In this document: positions 1 to 12,065 of the stretch, piece by piece
Position numbering within the stretch: position 1 is the stretch's first letter
Layout of the letters: every line of letters begins with the position of its first letter
Source: Molanna angustata
Taxonomy: Eukaryota; Arthropoda; Insecta; Trichoptera; Molannidae
Reading direction: 5' to 3'
DNA: 64,000 nucleotides
Assembly (NCBI GenBank): GCA_963576475.1
Contig: OY754972.1
Coordinates: 8,361,062 to 8,425,061, forward strand
The notes under the pieces: generated by a model
Told to the model about the DNA's origin: nothing
Seen by the model: only the letters and a program-made list of their open reading frames with translations
The model's database searches: none
Program-made: the position numbers and the translations under genes

Positions 1-1628
1 CTTGTCGCTCACTTAGTGTTCTGTGAAGGGGCCGTATACAGTCCCCATATGCAGAGCGGGTGGTGGTGGAAGTACCATCTCAGATTTGGCCTACCAACGT
101 TTCTTGCTCGTTGAGTGGCACAGTGAGTCCACTCCCTTCAAAATTTCCATCTTTTCCAGTTTCTTTTGCCGGTATCGCACAGCAACTATAAAAAAATCGA
201 AAAATATAATGAAAAAGATATACCCAAGAAATATACAAGAAAATTTAATAAATACTGCAAATCTATTGATATCAAATTTAAGAAAAGATTGGAGTATGAT
301 ACTGTCGAATTTTAGGTCAAAAACTATAACAGCCTTGCTCACCTCTAGTGGTGTGAGATATATTAAATTAAGGAAGGTAATTTGTGTACTACGCTTCTTA
401 GATACTGGACCCCCAGCCTCACGATATATTAATTAAATCCCACAGTGTCTCAAAATTGCCTGAATGCAGCACCAAAAGCCACGCTTTAAGCACCGCATAT
501 CCTGTCTTAAGTCTTTCAGTAAGTACGTGGAATCTCATATACCTACCTAATAGTAATCTTACTTACATACACCCTATTACTCAACTTTGTTATTCAAGCA
601 CATGTAAGTGCATGGATCAAATAAAACTCCTTCAGCAGGTTTAGCAAAGAAAACGTAGCTTATAGTTACACGAGATCATTCTCCTTCTTCATCTGCTATC
701 ATATTAGGTCATTTGACCTGTTTGTGAAGGTGGGACTATCCTGGGGAGCTACTCATGACACGTTCTTAATGCGTTCTTGGCTTGCCTTAATCTTAAAAAT
801 GTATAAAGCAGTACTCTATTATAATCCGATCTTTATTTTTCTCTAAATTTAATCACGAAAAATTTGTTAATATCAACGTTTACAGTGAAATTTTCATTAA
901 TTGTTGTATAAATTAATATTATTATTCCATTAATTTAGCTTCAAAGATTGCTGAATTCTGAAGCTGATCTTAATATAAATTGAAATAATGATAACATCTG
1001 CAATTTTCGCCTATAAAAATTATGCGCACTGGCAAACGCAACCACTCTCAGGTGCCAGACTTACCTTTTTCATACCTATATTCAATAAGGAAGGAAATAC
1101 AAAAAAACCAGCCATTAACAAATGATTCATCTAAAACGTTTCTATCTCTCGGTTTCTGACGAAGAAGACCTCTGGTTGTGATTGCCCCTGTGGATCGGCA
1201 CTACGGTGCTATTTTCCAGAGCTGCGGCTGCGGTGTGGTGGTGGTGGTGGTGTTAAGGGGGGAGGGGGTAATAAAATTTCAACAGCAATAGTTTCTAAAC
1301 AGTTTTGTAGCGTCGTCACGTCTATCTCTATTCATCGTGAGGATTATTTCATTTTTAGTAGAGTTTTCACTTGACGACGGTGTCCCCTACGCGTTCACAG
1401 TCCAACTCCTCTTAAGACCTGGGACAATCCCAAGCAAATCATAAAATCACTCGGTTATATTAAACTTTGTCTTTTAAAATTTAATGGTAGTTATTAACAC
1501 AGACGACGATAAGTACTGAAAATGACACAATTTTTCACTTTTTACTACTGATTACTCCAGTGAGGTGGATTCGCAATATTTAAGGTGATTTTTTTAATGC
1601 AGAATATCAACTCAGTAAAGAAAATCAA
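1..1628. other. Unassigned AT-rich stretch
   Basis: I see no gene, splice-supported exon or recognisable mobile element here. Short open frames at 23-436 and 91-342 overlap on opposite strands and show no domain. A purine-rich tract at 1232-1268 holds a GTG run followed by two G-runs, which is the only compositional oddity. Confidence 0.4.
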
Positions 1629-2165
1629 GAGACAGAAATTGAAAGAAGAAGAGGTCTAGCATGGGCCGCCTTTGGTAAACTATCTTATATCCTCAAGTCT
1701 CCGATATACGCCAATTATTTTAAAAAGAAAATCTTTGAAGCTTGCGTTTTTCCAATACTGATGTATGTATTTGAAACTCTTGTGTTTTCAAACATAACTT
1801 AGTAGTACCACAAGGAGCCATGGAAAGGAGAATGCTGGGTTTTCGTTAAGTGAAAAAAAAACAACTTTTGGATAAGAGAGAAAACCAAAATAACCAACGT
1901 TGTCCATAAGGTTGCCAAGAAGAACAGAAGCTGGACCACAGACTTCAGATGGACTAAGAAAGTGCTGGAATGGCGACCTAGAATGGGCAAAAGAAGTGTT
2001 GGAAGGCCTCAAACAATGTGGTCTTATGATATAAGACGAGTGGCTGAAGGCGTATCGATGCGGTATGCTCAAGATAAGGATCTGTGGAGGTCTCAGGTGG
2101 AAGCCTATGTCTATTACTGGATAAAAGCTGTATTAGACGAACATCATGTTGAGATTGTGTTCTGA
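1629..2165 (+). pseudogene. RTE-like LINE, C-terminal ORF remnant (frameshifted)
   Basis: A broken C-terminal part of a non-LTR retrotransposon polyprotein. The first block (from 1629) reads ERRRGLAWAAFGKL and ends in FPILMY, the usual segment after the reverse transcriptase domain. The next block (about 1876-2165, partly in another frame) reads RTKITNVVHKVAKK, then WTKKVLEWRPR and GRPQTMWSYDI, which is the typical RTE-family tail. Stops and frame changes near 1800-1880 show it is dead. The frames after 1962 are open but carry no promoter or start context, so this is not a host gene. Confidence 0.75.
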
Positions 2166-2390
2166 AAATTTCATCAGAATGTATCTGTTTATATGTGTTG
2201 TATACTATGTGCTATGAACTATGTAAGGTGTGTTTATTCTGCTCCATTGATTATAGACTAAAGTACTCATTCGTAAAATTTTAAGTGTCAAATATTTCAA
2301 ATGGACCTTAAGTTCAGGGAACTTTAATTTGATATTATTATTTTAAAATTGATTACGAGGCATATCCATTTCTTGAAATGACATTAAATA
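2160..2390 (+). repeat. Rep-T fragment
   Basis: Diverged copy of the dispersed repeat seen more fully at 34518-35088 and 46110-46680. Shared landmarks are the TTATAGACTAAAGTACTCAT block and the following TCAAATATTTCAAA block. Confidence 0.55.
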
Positions 2391-2396
2391 ATTATA

Positions 2397-2443
2397 CATA
2401 CATACATACCATCACACCATATCCCTTACGGGGTAAGTAGAGA
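2397..2443 (-). mobile_element. 3' end of the interrupted RTE-like LINE
   Basis: Read on the minus strand this is the conserved RTE 3' end: a TACCCC-rich stem followed by GGTGTGATGGTATG and a short tandem tail. It completes the LINE body that resumes at 3329, after the CR1-like insertion at 2444-3328. Compare the intact order at 25740-25785. Confidence 0.75.
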
Positions 2444-3328
2444 TAGTCTTGTGAATGATACCGTTGGTTGCATTGGAAAAATTTCTGCCTGGATGTCGCT
2501 CTACAAGCTAAAATTAAACCCAACGAAAACCGAGTTTATGTGGGTAGTTTCACCGCGACGACAGCATCTCATTGAAAATACTCCGATTAACATCAATGGA
2601 GAAGAACTTACACCATCAAATACCTTCAAATTTCTAGGCGTCCACCTGGACAACAAACTATCGCTTGACTTGCAAATCTCAAAAACTGTTAGCTCTTGTT
2701 TCTTTCATCTGAGGCAATTGAAAAGTATCCGCCGGAGCTTACCCAAAAACGAAGCTAAAACGCTTATTAATGCATTTGTGGTGTCTCGGCTGGATTACTG
2801 TAATGCTATTTATGCGGGTTTGCCAAAGTATCAGCTTGATAGATTACAAATAATTTTCAACGCAGCTGCGAGGTTGATATATGGAGCCGACAAAAGATGT
2901 CACATAACACCTCTCCTTAACGAACTGCACTGGTTGAGATGTCCAGAACGAGTGGACTATAAGGTATGCCTGATGGTGTTTAAAGCTCTGAACGACTTGG
3001 CTCCACACTACATTCAGGAATTGTGCCAGAGGAATGTTCCATCGGGGAGGCAGTTTACGCTGAGATCGTCTGAATCACAGAGTACCAACTCTTTAAAAGA
3101 ATTGGACAGAGTCAATAAGGCGGCTTACTATGATCGCGGTTTTAGTGTGAACGGACCTTTAAAATGGAATAAATTGCCTCTTGACATACGTGGAACTCAG
3201 AGCATTGACACCTTTGGTAAACTTCTTAAGACTGCCTTGTTTCGTAGAGCCAACAAATAAGCTTCAGCGCCCTTGGAGTGATCTTGTGTCACTAAACGGC
3301 GCTTTATAAATTTTTATTATTATTATTA
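2444..3328 (+). mobile_element. CR1-like LINE, 5'-truncated, nested in an RTE LINE
   Basis: The open frame at 2451-3260 (269 residues) covers the reverse-transcriptase thumb and C-terminal region. Its order is KLKLNPTKTEFMW, then FLGVHLDNKLS, SRLDYCNAIYAGLP, NAAARLIYG, then LHWLRCPERVDYK and a terminal KTALFRRANK. The catalytic YADD block is missing, so the copy is 5'-truncated. The 3' UTR is short and ends in GGCGCTTTATAAAT plus a TTA-repeat tail, identical in type to the copy ending near 57255. The hexamer TAGAGA at 2438-2443 recurs at 3329-3334 as a probable target-site duplication, and the two flanks together make one continuous minus-strand RTE 3' region. The frame is uninterrupted, so the insertion is fairly young. 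Confidence 0.88.
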
Positions 3329-3790
3329 TAGAGAGAACCGAGCGCCATACTCCTCTATTTTTGCACACATTCCTAGCTTCCTTTACATCCATGCATCGTC
3401 TCATATATGCTCGTCGATTATTCAAGCTTCTTATATTTCCTTTTTTTTTCAAAATATCATTCACATGGGCATGCCATCCCTTTCTGGGGCGGCCCCTGCT
3501 ATTCGCTCCATCTCTTACACCCATGTATATTGTTTTGGTCAGTCGTTCATCATTCATTCTTTCAATATGTCCAAACCATCTCAAGGAATTCACTTTCATT
3601 TTACTTATAATACTCTTCTTCATCTTGTATTCCTTCCTTATGTCCTCACTTTATATTCTATCATATATCGTTCTATTACATACTCTTCTTAGTGATCTCA
3701 TTTCTACAGCATTTATTCTACTTTCATGCTTCTTTTGCCATGTCCATTTTTCACTGGCATACATCAAAGTGGGCACTATTATCAAGTAAT
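3329..3790 (-). pseudogene. RTE-like LINE C-terminal ORF remnant
   Basis: Read on the minus strand from about 3790: IVPTLMYASEKWTW, then HESRINAVEMRSLRR, then LRWFGHIERMNDERLTK, SRGRPRKGWHAHVNDIL and RGVWRSVLS. This is the same family as 25332-25760, about 70 percent alike by eye. One in-frame stop lies near 3640. The 3' UTR continues at 2397-2443 on the far side of the CR1-like insertion. Confidence 0.82.
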
Positions 3791-3844
3791 TATCAATAAT
3801 TATCAAGTTTTAATAATAAAATAATCCGACCAACTCATTTCGTG

Positions 3845-3940
3845 AAAATGTTGATAATTTTTCACACAAAAATTGAATTCAAAATTTGAGTGGCTCGGTA
3901 GTGAGGAGTATAGCGTTGGCCAAAACCCACTCATTTACTC
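3845..3940 (+). repeat. Rep-T terminal fragment
   Basis: Ends in GTGAGGAGTATAGCGTTGG followed by CAAAACCCACTCATTT, the right end of Rep-T (compare 35045-35088 and 46640-46680). Confidence 0.65.
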
Positions 3941-5380
3941 TGGTCTCTGTAAACCATAAATAAGTTAGGTGATACCGGTTTTACTCACATTGTTAGGGAT
4001 TCTACCGGTTATGAACGAATTCATTTGTGGTTTAAAACAATGTGAATTGTAATAAATAAAAAAAATGGTGATAGGATGATTAGTGGAGATACGCGCATGT
4101 GTCGTGCTTCCTTTTTTAAGGTTATGCACATCTCCATATTTGTCGTGTGTGTATGTTTGAAGTATTTATATATGAAAATGGGATTCATAAAAATGCATTC
4201 AGGAAATGTTTTCATGATGAATAAAAAAAGGAGGATTGTTGACAACACTATTCAGTTTTCTGTGTTTTCTATGTGTTTATTCACTGTTGTAGTTTGAGAA
4301 AGTTTATGTTTTTGTATATTTAATTCTTTCTTCTGAGTAAAGTAGCTCTTTTAATCATTTTTTACAAAGTTTCTATGAATATAGTTAATTCTTGTGGTGT
4401 TATCTTTAGATTATTTCTTGTAATAATTATAATTTCATATTATGTACCTGTAATAAATAAGTTTATAAAAATAAATAAAATAATATTTGTTTAGTTGCCT
4501 TCATCGGTTCATTACATGTCGCTTCGGACACTACTCCATACCCCTGGATAAAGCTTGAGATAAAAGCTTATTATGGAAAATTACTTTCCTCTCTTGGGCA
4601 TTCTCAAAAGTGCCACCAGAGTGTGGTATATTCTCCTTTGAAAAACTACAAGAAAAAATACCCCATCGGACCCCACGGCCGACAATTTCGATAAGTTTTC
4701 TATCGCGTGAACACTTTCAGAGGGCTAGGGTCGAGAGTTTATTAATTTCCTAAAACGAGACTCGAATATTATTTCCATTTCCAAGGAAAAGCAAGAAAAA
4801 AAACTAGGCATTTTATATTAAATTCGAAAATATCTGAAGACAATATTCCTTAAATATGCGGCAACATCTTGACCTAAAGATAAGTATTTTTTTTTATCTT
4901 GGAAAAGATGTGAGTAAGGTTTTGTCGTACGATATTTAATTTAATATAAATACAACCATATTTATTATATTGCTTTCTCTGGTGTATGAAAACTACATAC
5001 TTCGAATAGAGTAAATGATTTCAAAATATTTTTTTAGTAATTTTTAATAAAAAAAATCGGTCTTCTTATTTTCCCAAGTTTACATTTATCAAGCTCGTAT
5101 CCATTCTAAGTTCAAATGGCTCCAGAATGGCTCATCTCGCAAAGCACATACAAGTACAGAGTGATTGCCAAAATCAAAAATCTGTGTATTGGAGGAACAA
5201 AAGAGAATCTGTAAAAGATGATCCCAAAAAACTATGGCACAGCCTTAATATTGTAAATAAGAAGACCGTCCTAGTCATTAAACACTTGTGATGTAGTTTC
5301 AATCCCACAAAAACCACAAAATTCGAAACGACTATTAGACAAAATGAAAATAGTCAATGAGTGTGATGTGGCAAAATGAT
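3941..5380. other. Mostly unassigned
   Basis: About 1.4 kb of AT-rich sequence with no supported gene. 4086-4148 faintly resembles the end of Rep-E (TGTCGTGCTTCCTTTT and a pyrimidine-rich follow-on, compare 37968-38008). The overlapping short frames at 4021-4297 look like chance. Confidence 0.35.
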
Positions 5381-5384
5381 AAAT

Positions 5385-5425
5385 TACCCAAGACTTCTCT
5401 GTTTCGCAGAGCCAACAAATAAGCA
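5385..5425 (+). repeat. CR1-like LINE 3' remnant
   Basis: About 40 bp ending CAGAGCCAACAAATAAGC, matching the last codons and stop of the CR1-like frame at 3225-3262. Confidence 0.55.
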
Positions 5426-5635
5426 AAATTGGAATGGTCTTTTATCATAAAATGAAGCTATGTATTTATTTATTTTATTTGTGTTAAATTTGGACAAAAA
5501 CAGCGTTAAAACATAAACAAAACAATAATGACATCAGGTACTAAGGCCTATTACATTATTTTTTCGTTGTGATTTAGGAAACAAAAATATTACAAGATTT
5601 GACGGTAACTTTGTGGTAGTCCATGATTGCAATAA

Positions 5636-5733
5636 TAATAATGATGCAAATACTTTGCTAAATACCACTTATTGAGTATAATCAAACACTACTAGTTTCG
5701 GGAGTGCACTCCTCCCATCGACAGGTGAATTAT
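5636..5733. repeat. Left arm of a palindromic MITE
   Basis: Complementary over its whole length to 6206-6297. Landmarks are ATGATGCAAATACTTTGC at the outer end and GGAGTGCACTCCTCCC near the centre. The LINE at 5734-6174 split the palindrome at its centre. Confidence 0.85.
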
Positions 5734-6174
5734 CATCATCATCATCATCATCTGTGGCTCCACAACCCAGGTCGGGTCTTAGCCTCCTGCAGAGCCCGCC
5801 TCCATGACTGTCGATCCTGCGACGCATTGCGCCAGTTATGGACGCCGATGTTGTTCGCATCCTTCACCACACCGTCCAGCCATCGAAGCTTCGGCCTTCC
5901 AACTTTTCTTCGTCCCCCCGGTGCACCATTCATGATCCGTCTTGGGACGTCCTCCTCGCTCATTCTTTGGACGTGTCCAGCCCATCGGAGTCTTCCTATT
6001 CTTATTTCTGTCACTATGGTTGCCTCTTTGTACAGATCATACAATTCGTAGTTGTGGCTGATACGCCACTCTCCATTGTCACAAGTCGGGCCGTAGATCC
6101 TCCTCAGCACCTTCCTCTCAAAAATTTCCAGGGCTCTTTCATCAGATTTAGCGATTGCCCAACATTCTGATCCA
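5734..6174 (-). mobile_element. RTE-like LINE, 5'-truncated insertion with 15 bp duplication
   Basis: The minus-strand frame 5748-6110 reads ILRRIYGP-type sequence (MLRRIYGPTCDNGEWRI), then GRLRWAGHVQRMSEEDVP, KVGRPKLRWLDGVVKDA and a WRRALQEAK end, followed by the repeat tail (ATG)n seen on the plus strand as ATCATCATC at 5733-5748. Upstream of the frame, ESDEXALEIFERKVLRR-like coding continues to 6174. The flanks CGACAGGTGAATTAT at 5719-5733 and 6175-6189 are identical 15-mers, the target-site duplication. It is the same family as 38014-39126, which also made a 15 bp duplication. Confidence 0.9.
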
Positions 6175-6297
6175 CGACAGGTGAATTATAACAGTTATAA
6201 TTATTCACCTGTCGATGGGAGGAGTGCACTCCCGAATAGTAGTGTTTAATTATACTCAATAAGTGGTATTTAGCAAAGTATTTGCATCATTATTATT
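6175..6297. repeat. Duplicated target site and right arm of the palindromic MITE
   Basis: Starts with the second 15 bp duplication, then a short palindromic centre (TAACAGTTATAATTA). From 6206 it runs as the inverse complement of 5636-5733, ending in GCAAAGTATTTGCATCATT. Confidence 0.85.
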
Positions 6298-6459
6298 AAA
6301 TTACAAGTTAATGAACAATCTTAAGCATAAAACCATGTTTACAAAACTATATAAATAATCCAATACATAAAATGTAGGTACATTAATACCTAAGTACAAC
6401 AAGTAAAACACCGTCATGTTTTCTTATACTAATCGGGCATTGATTTTCTTTTGTATAAG

Positions 6460-7101
6460 TGTTGTGGAACTGAGGTGGAATATTGAACAGAATTGAGAGG
6501 ATTCAGAGAAGGTTTGTTAAAACGCTCAATTTTAGAAAAAAAATTTACCGCCATGATTATGACCAATCTTTAAAATTACATGGGTTTATATCACTTGAGA
6601 AAAGAAGAAAGATATCCGATGTCTATCTGCTTTATAAAATACTTAATAACCTTGTAGACAGCTCTTACCTACTCCAAAAAATTTCTTTCAACTGCCCCAT
6701 GAAAACAACACGCCAAAATCACCTTTTCTATACACCATACTGCAGAACAAATTACGCACAGAATAATTATGTCAACAGATGCTTAAATTATTACAATAGT
6801 CTTGACCCCCAACCTGATATATTTAACTCCACACAGACATCGATGAAACGCCAATTACGCGCAGTTATTGGTAATATTACTGGTTATAAATCAAACCTAC
6901 TTTCCTTAAACCTTCATCCCTTCATACAATGACTACCCAACATCAATACTATATAATAATTTAAATATGTGAAACTTTACAATTGGCTATTTCTTTTGTA
7001 TTCTCATTTGCAATTAAGTATTATAAATTTATAGCTGTTAAGTTTCTAAACAAATAAAAAATAAAATAAAATAAAAATAAATAAATAAAATAAAATAAAA
7101 T
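6460..7101 (+). pseudogene. LINE (CRTN group) C-terminal ORF and 3' UTR
   Basis: The open frame 6483-6932 carries NRIERIQRRFVKTLNFR, LKLHGFISLEKRRKISD, LLYKILNNLVDSSYLLQ and the YCRTNYAQNNYVNRCLNYYN block. These match the C-terminal part of the LINE at 62752-64000 (VCRTNIRKNATIPRVCDSHN) and the fragments at 45560 and 60190. The reverse transcriptase core is missing. The 3' end is AT-rich and finishes in an AAATA/AAAAT tail at about 7050-7101. The exact clade is not resolved. Confidence 0.78.
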
Positions 7102-7359
7102 ATGTCAAACTCTTGAAACTTGTTATTGTATGAATTGCCATGTTTTGTGCATAATTGGTATGTATATTTGATTATTATTATTAAACGGTGCACTGATCAT
7201 TGGCTCATAGGCTACATTATAATACAAAAGCGTGTGACCGCCAGACTTCTGTAGGTCATAAATAGTATAAAGGCATATGTTTTTACGAAGTAAATTACAG
7301 CAGGTAACGTCTAATAGCTATGAATCCTAAGTAGTATATAGTAGTATTATCATGATAGC

Positions 7360-7666
7360 CTTTGTTTGGTGGTTGGTATCTATGTTATATCCATGACAAC
7401 TTCCTGGTCAGTTGTGTCCTTACCAGGTGTGAAACCGCACTGATAGTTACCAATTATTATATTGGTAAATATTGGGAGTTTGAAAAGAGTAAATCCCCTA
7501 TAGCTTTGTGTATTAGAGTTGGTCTCCTTTTTTGCAATGAACACATAACACCCTCAGAATAATCATCCGGTAGCACGTCTCCATTCCATTCTTCTGTTAT
7601 TATTTCAAGTATTATCTGGATAAGGCTTTCATATATTTTTTTATGGTTATTGATTAATAAATTCAT
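7360..7666 (-). pseudogene. RTE-like reverse transcriptase fragment, frameshifted
   Basis: Minus-strand reading gives ESLIQIILEIITEEWNGD, then VLPDDYSEGVMCSLQKR, which corresponds to the LPxxWxxGVIxPIxKKG start of a LINE reverse transcriptase. After a frame change (about 7480-7380) comes IIGNYQCGFTPGKDTTDQ, the GFRPGxSTxDQ motif. The segment between the two blocks is lost. It is not a host gene. Confidence 0.7.
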
Positions 7667-7990
7667 AACTACACACTTTTACTGTGTAAATCAATGTATA
7701 TCTAAATATGTAACTCTATTATTTATATAGTGAACATCAATTTTATCTGCAATACCCCACTAGGGAAAAAATCTGTGCCAAGTCTAAGTAATCTCGAAAC
7801 AGTGACATTGTTATAGTGAATGCCATCAATAGTAGGTACATAAAATTGTACATCTACATAATATTACAAATAAACTCTTATAACAACAATTATAAACATA
7901 TTTATATTCACTTCTTCTTTGCCCTTTTCCCGTCTTAGTCGGGGTCGGCTCTCTTGGTACGTAATCGCCAGGACACCCTGTCCTGGATCG
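7590..7990 (-). repeat. Duplicated block, second copy at 21650-22000
   Basis: The minus strand here matches the plus strand of 21650-22000 for about 350 bp. Both copies carry the RTE 3' end sequence GACTAAGACGGGAAAAGGGC followed by the same unrelated sequence, including ATTGATGGCATTCACTATAA. The composite therefore existed before it was copied. Confidence 0.75.
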
Positions 7991-8005
7991 TCACGGTATC
8001 GATAC
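7915..8005 (-). mobile_element. RTE-like LINE 3' end
   Basis: Minus-strand CCGACCCCGACTAAGACGGG, then a purine-rich GAAGAAG tail, is the end of an RTE-type LINE. It overlaps the duplicated block above. Confidence 0.55.
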
Positions 8006-8107
8006 AGTGTTTATTTTTTTTATATTAAGCAAAAGATACTGAGGTCGAAACCTATTGGTGAACACTCCCCCCTGCTTAGTGTCCTTGAGTGTCCGACACT
8101 TATAGCC

Positions 8108-8700
8108 ATTCCTTTATCCAACTGTCGATTTGTTCAAGAGAATTTATTTCTCTTTACATATTGACATAGTTTCAAACTAAGATCCGAAACTAAGCTAGGT
8201 CTATATTTTTCATTGTTTTTCAACTTAGAAGTCAAAAAAATCAACTTCGAGGCTTCGCAGCATATAATGTTATGTTCATGGATGGACTCAGAATTTGTAG
8301 TAGAACATTTAGTGTGTCTGTGTGTGCATGGGTGTTATCCGTCCCCCCTTCTAACTTTTGACCCGTTTTATGCACAGAGCCCAAAATTTCCGAAAATATA
8401 GAAAGTTAAAGGCCTAAAAACTGTTATCCTTAAATTTCGAATATCTGTCTCGGTAAGGGGTTATCAACATTTGAATTTTCAATTTACTTTTCCATATATC
8501 TATGAAACCATAAAAGCCAGAACGCTGAAAATTGCTATAAATATATACAAATACAAAATCTCAAAATTTGTTTTTTAATAGTTCCAGAGTCTCTCAAACA
8601 TCTTTTTATTGAGTTAAACATTTTTTTATGATAAATTAATGTGTTTAACTGCCTAAATTTCCATTTTTTTTTAATATCGAAAAATGCCGAAACACCCCAA
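8108..8700 (+). repeat. Rep-D copy 1
   Basis: Dispersed repeat beginning TCCAACTGTCGATTTGTT and containing CGCAGCATATAATG, TCTCTCAAACATC and TTTAACTGCCTA. Other copies are at 36597-36760 and 43752-44120. No coding frame is conserved between copies. Confidence 0.75.
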
Positions 8701-9064
8701 CTAGATAATTTAATTTGCTATAAAAAGTACCAGAATTAAAGTAGTATGTTTGGATCTTTTTTAACATTTTTTGTAAAAATGGATTTTAGTACCGACATCG
8801 TTTAATACAATTATTATTATGGCAGTAAACACAATATCTACGGGGACTCTCAATAGTTTGATCCTTGATATCCATTGATATACTATCCTATCTTGACATA
8901 CATAACTACATGTTTTGTATAGAAAACTAAATATATTTAAATATTGCTTAATTTGGATTTATAGGTTTATAGTTTTGTATGTATTCCTCAACTATACACA
9001 CTATCGTCTTCGGCAGTTGTATCTCGTGTGTTACATGCAACTAGTTTTAGTTTTAATATATTAT

Positions 9065-9761
9065 TTAAGGGGGGGACTGCTGCCAACGTACCTATTTTTC
9101 AATTTGATGTACCATCATTATTTCTTATCAAATCGTTTTGAAAAAAATAATTTAGATAGTTTGGATATTAATAAAGAAAAATATACCTTAACTTTTTGAT
9201 AATGTTCTGTATAAATTCTTGTAGAAAAATAATGGCATACCCCGATTTTCAACGTTTATCATATATTTTTAATAAACTATAAGGCGTAATAGAGTAATAT
9301 ATTTTTTTTTTAAATTAAAGAAGACAAAAATATCTAGAAAAATATGATGTGACGTTGCATTAATGCTTCAGGTTTAATAAATAAACCTAAAAAAACATTT
9401 ATTTTCCATTCAGCGCCATTGCGTAATAAAAGTTTTTTTGGTTTATTAACTTAACCTGATGCATTAATGCAACGTTACATCGTATTTTTTCAGATATTTT
9501 GATCTTCTTTAATTTATAATAAAATATAATGCTCTATACCTTATAGTTTTTTAGAAATTTAAGATAAATGTCAAAAATTGGGGTACGCTTATTATTTTCC
9601 TACAAGAATATATACAGAACATAATTAAAAAATTAAGGTATATTTTTATTTATTAATATCCAAACTAACTCGGTTATTTTTTTTCAAAATGATTCGTTTT
9701 GTAGTAATGACGCAAATTCAAATTGAAAAAATATGTACGTTGGCAGCAGTCACCCTCTTAC
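9065..9761. mobile_element. MITE-P copy 1, ~690 bp palindrome
   Basis: The two halves are inverted copies of each other. The ends read GGGGGACTGCTGCCAACGTA and its inverse (TACGTTGGCAGCAGTCACCC). The left flank is TTAA (9065-9068); the right flank is TTAC (9758-9761), one change from TTAA. The centre holds TTCCATTCAGCGCCATTGCG. Copies 2 and 3 are at 31442 and 42474. Confidence 0.88.
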
Positions 9762-10152
9762 ATATTATTTATTCTCTAAGATAAGTAAATGAATCCAACG
9801 TATATTTTCTTTTTTCAAACGATTCGTCTATTTTATTTTTATAAAAATATCTCACAAAGAAGACACGTTTGCACCCAACAACTCCTTATTTCCTTTTTCA
9901 TTTCAATTTCCATTTTCCCGCGCCGACAAATGACTGATGATACAGACAATGTCGTATATTTCTATGATTACAACGAATATCATCCTTGAAATATATATTT
10001 AGATATTATTCTTCGAAGTATGAAAGAAAGTTTTTGAAATGTGTGTTCGTTTACCGAATCATATATGTTTTTTGTCGAAATTTCAATACAAACTCAACTC
10101 GACATTCACAAAAAACTCCCCCTCAAAAATTTATTTATTTTATTTTATAATT

Positions 10153-10255
10153 AAAATATTTATAAAAATAAATTAAAAACACACAGTTTTAATCTGTAGA
10201 TGGATTAAAATCTGGATTAAAACTGTGTGTTTTTATTTATTTTTATAAATATTTT
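10153..10255. repeat. Short inverted repeat
   Basis: Arms 10153-10194 and 10215-10255 are complementary, sharing AAACACACAGTTTTAATC and its inverse around a 20 bp spacer. It may be a small MITE or a hairpin. Confidence 0.75.
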
Positions 10256-10302
10256 ATTTATAACTATAAACTTCCACTGTGTTAACGAAAAAACCTTGAA
10301 AT

Positions 10303-11395
<1,093 letters not shown>

Positions 11396-11762
11396 GTGAA
11401 CCCCCGGCAAACTTCGTATTGCCTGTATAATTAAAAATCGTCCTCCATAACCACTCGTTGCATCAGACTCTTCAATACCTCCCGTCCCTTCAGTTACTCC
11501 CCTCCCTTCAGTAACTCCCGTCCCTTCAGTAACTCCCGTCCCTTCAGTAACTCCCGTCCCTTCAGTAACTCCCGTCCCTTCAGTTACTCCCGTCCCTTCA
11601 GTTACTCCCGTCCCTTCAGTTACTCCCGTCCCTTCAGTTACTCCCGTCCCTTCAGTTACTCCCGTCCCTTCAGTTACTCCCGTCCCTTCAGTTAATCCTG
11701 TCCCTTCAGTTAATCCCGTCCCTTCAGTTGTTCCCGTCCCTTCAGTTACTCACGTCCCTCCG
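11396..11762. repeat. Composite tandem unit 2, truncated
   Basis: Repeats the same opening GAACCCCCGGCAAACTTCGT and a second 18 bp array of about 16 units (11476-11762) with variants such as GTAACTCCCGTCCCTTCA. It stops before the ~130 bp section. Confidence 0.9.
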
Positions 11763-11816
11763 TATTGTATTCAAAAATCCTTTGAAAATATTATCCCATC
11801 ACAAATAAAGACATCA

Positions 11817-12065
11817 TCATCAGCCTGTTTTTGTCCACTGCAGGACATAGGCCTCCCCTCTCCTTCTCCACTCCTCCTGTTCCTGTGCGACTCCCATCCA
11901 CTGTGGTCCAACAAATATTTTAATGTCGTCCATCTGTTAGGTGGTCACCCTTGTGGTCTCTTGTCGCCTTTGGTTCTCCACTCCACCAGTCTTTTTGTCC
12001 ATCTTCTGTCGGTCATTCTTGATATGTGTCCTGCCCATCTCCACTTCTGCATGGTTATTCTCTCA
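11817..12065 (-). mobile_element. RTE-like LINE 3' end
   Basis: Plus-strand CATCATCATCAGCCTGTTTT and CACTGCAGGACATAGGCCTC are the reverse complement of a common RTE C-terminal end. Minus-strand fragments read as a GRP-type tail but frames are broken. Confidence 0.65.

Noticed and set aside
1232..1268. G-quadruplex promoter element
   Set aside because: Only two G-runs of sufficient length beside a GTG microsatellite, and no gene start nearby.
3361..3789. 142-residue plus-strand frame
   Set aside because: Antisense of the RTE-like coding at 3329-3790.
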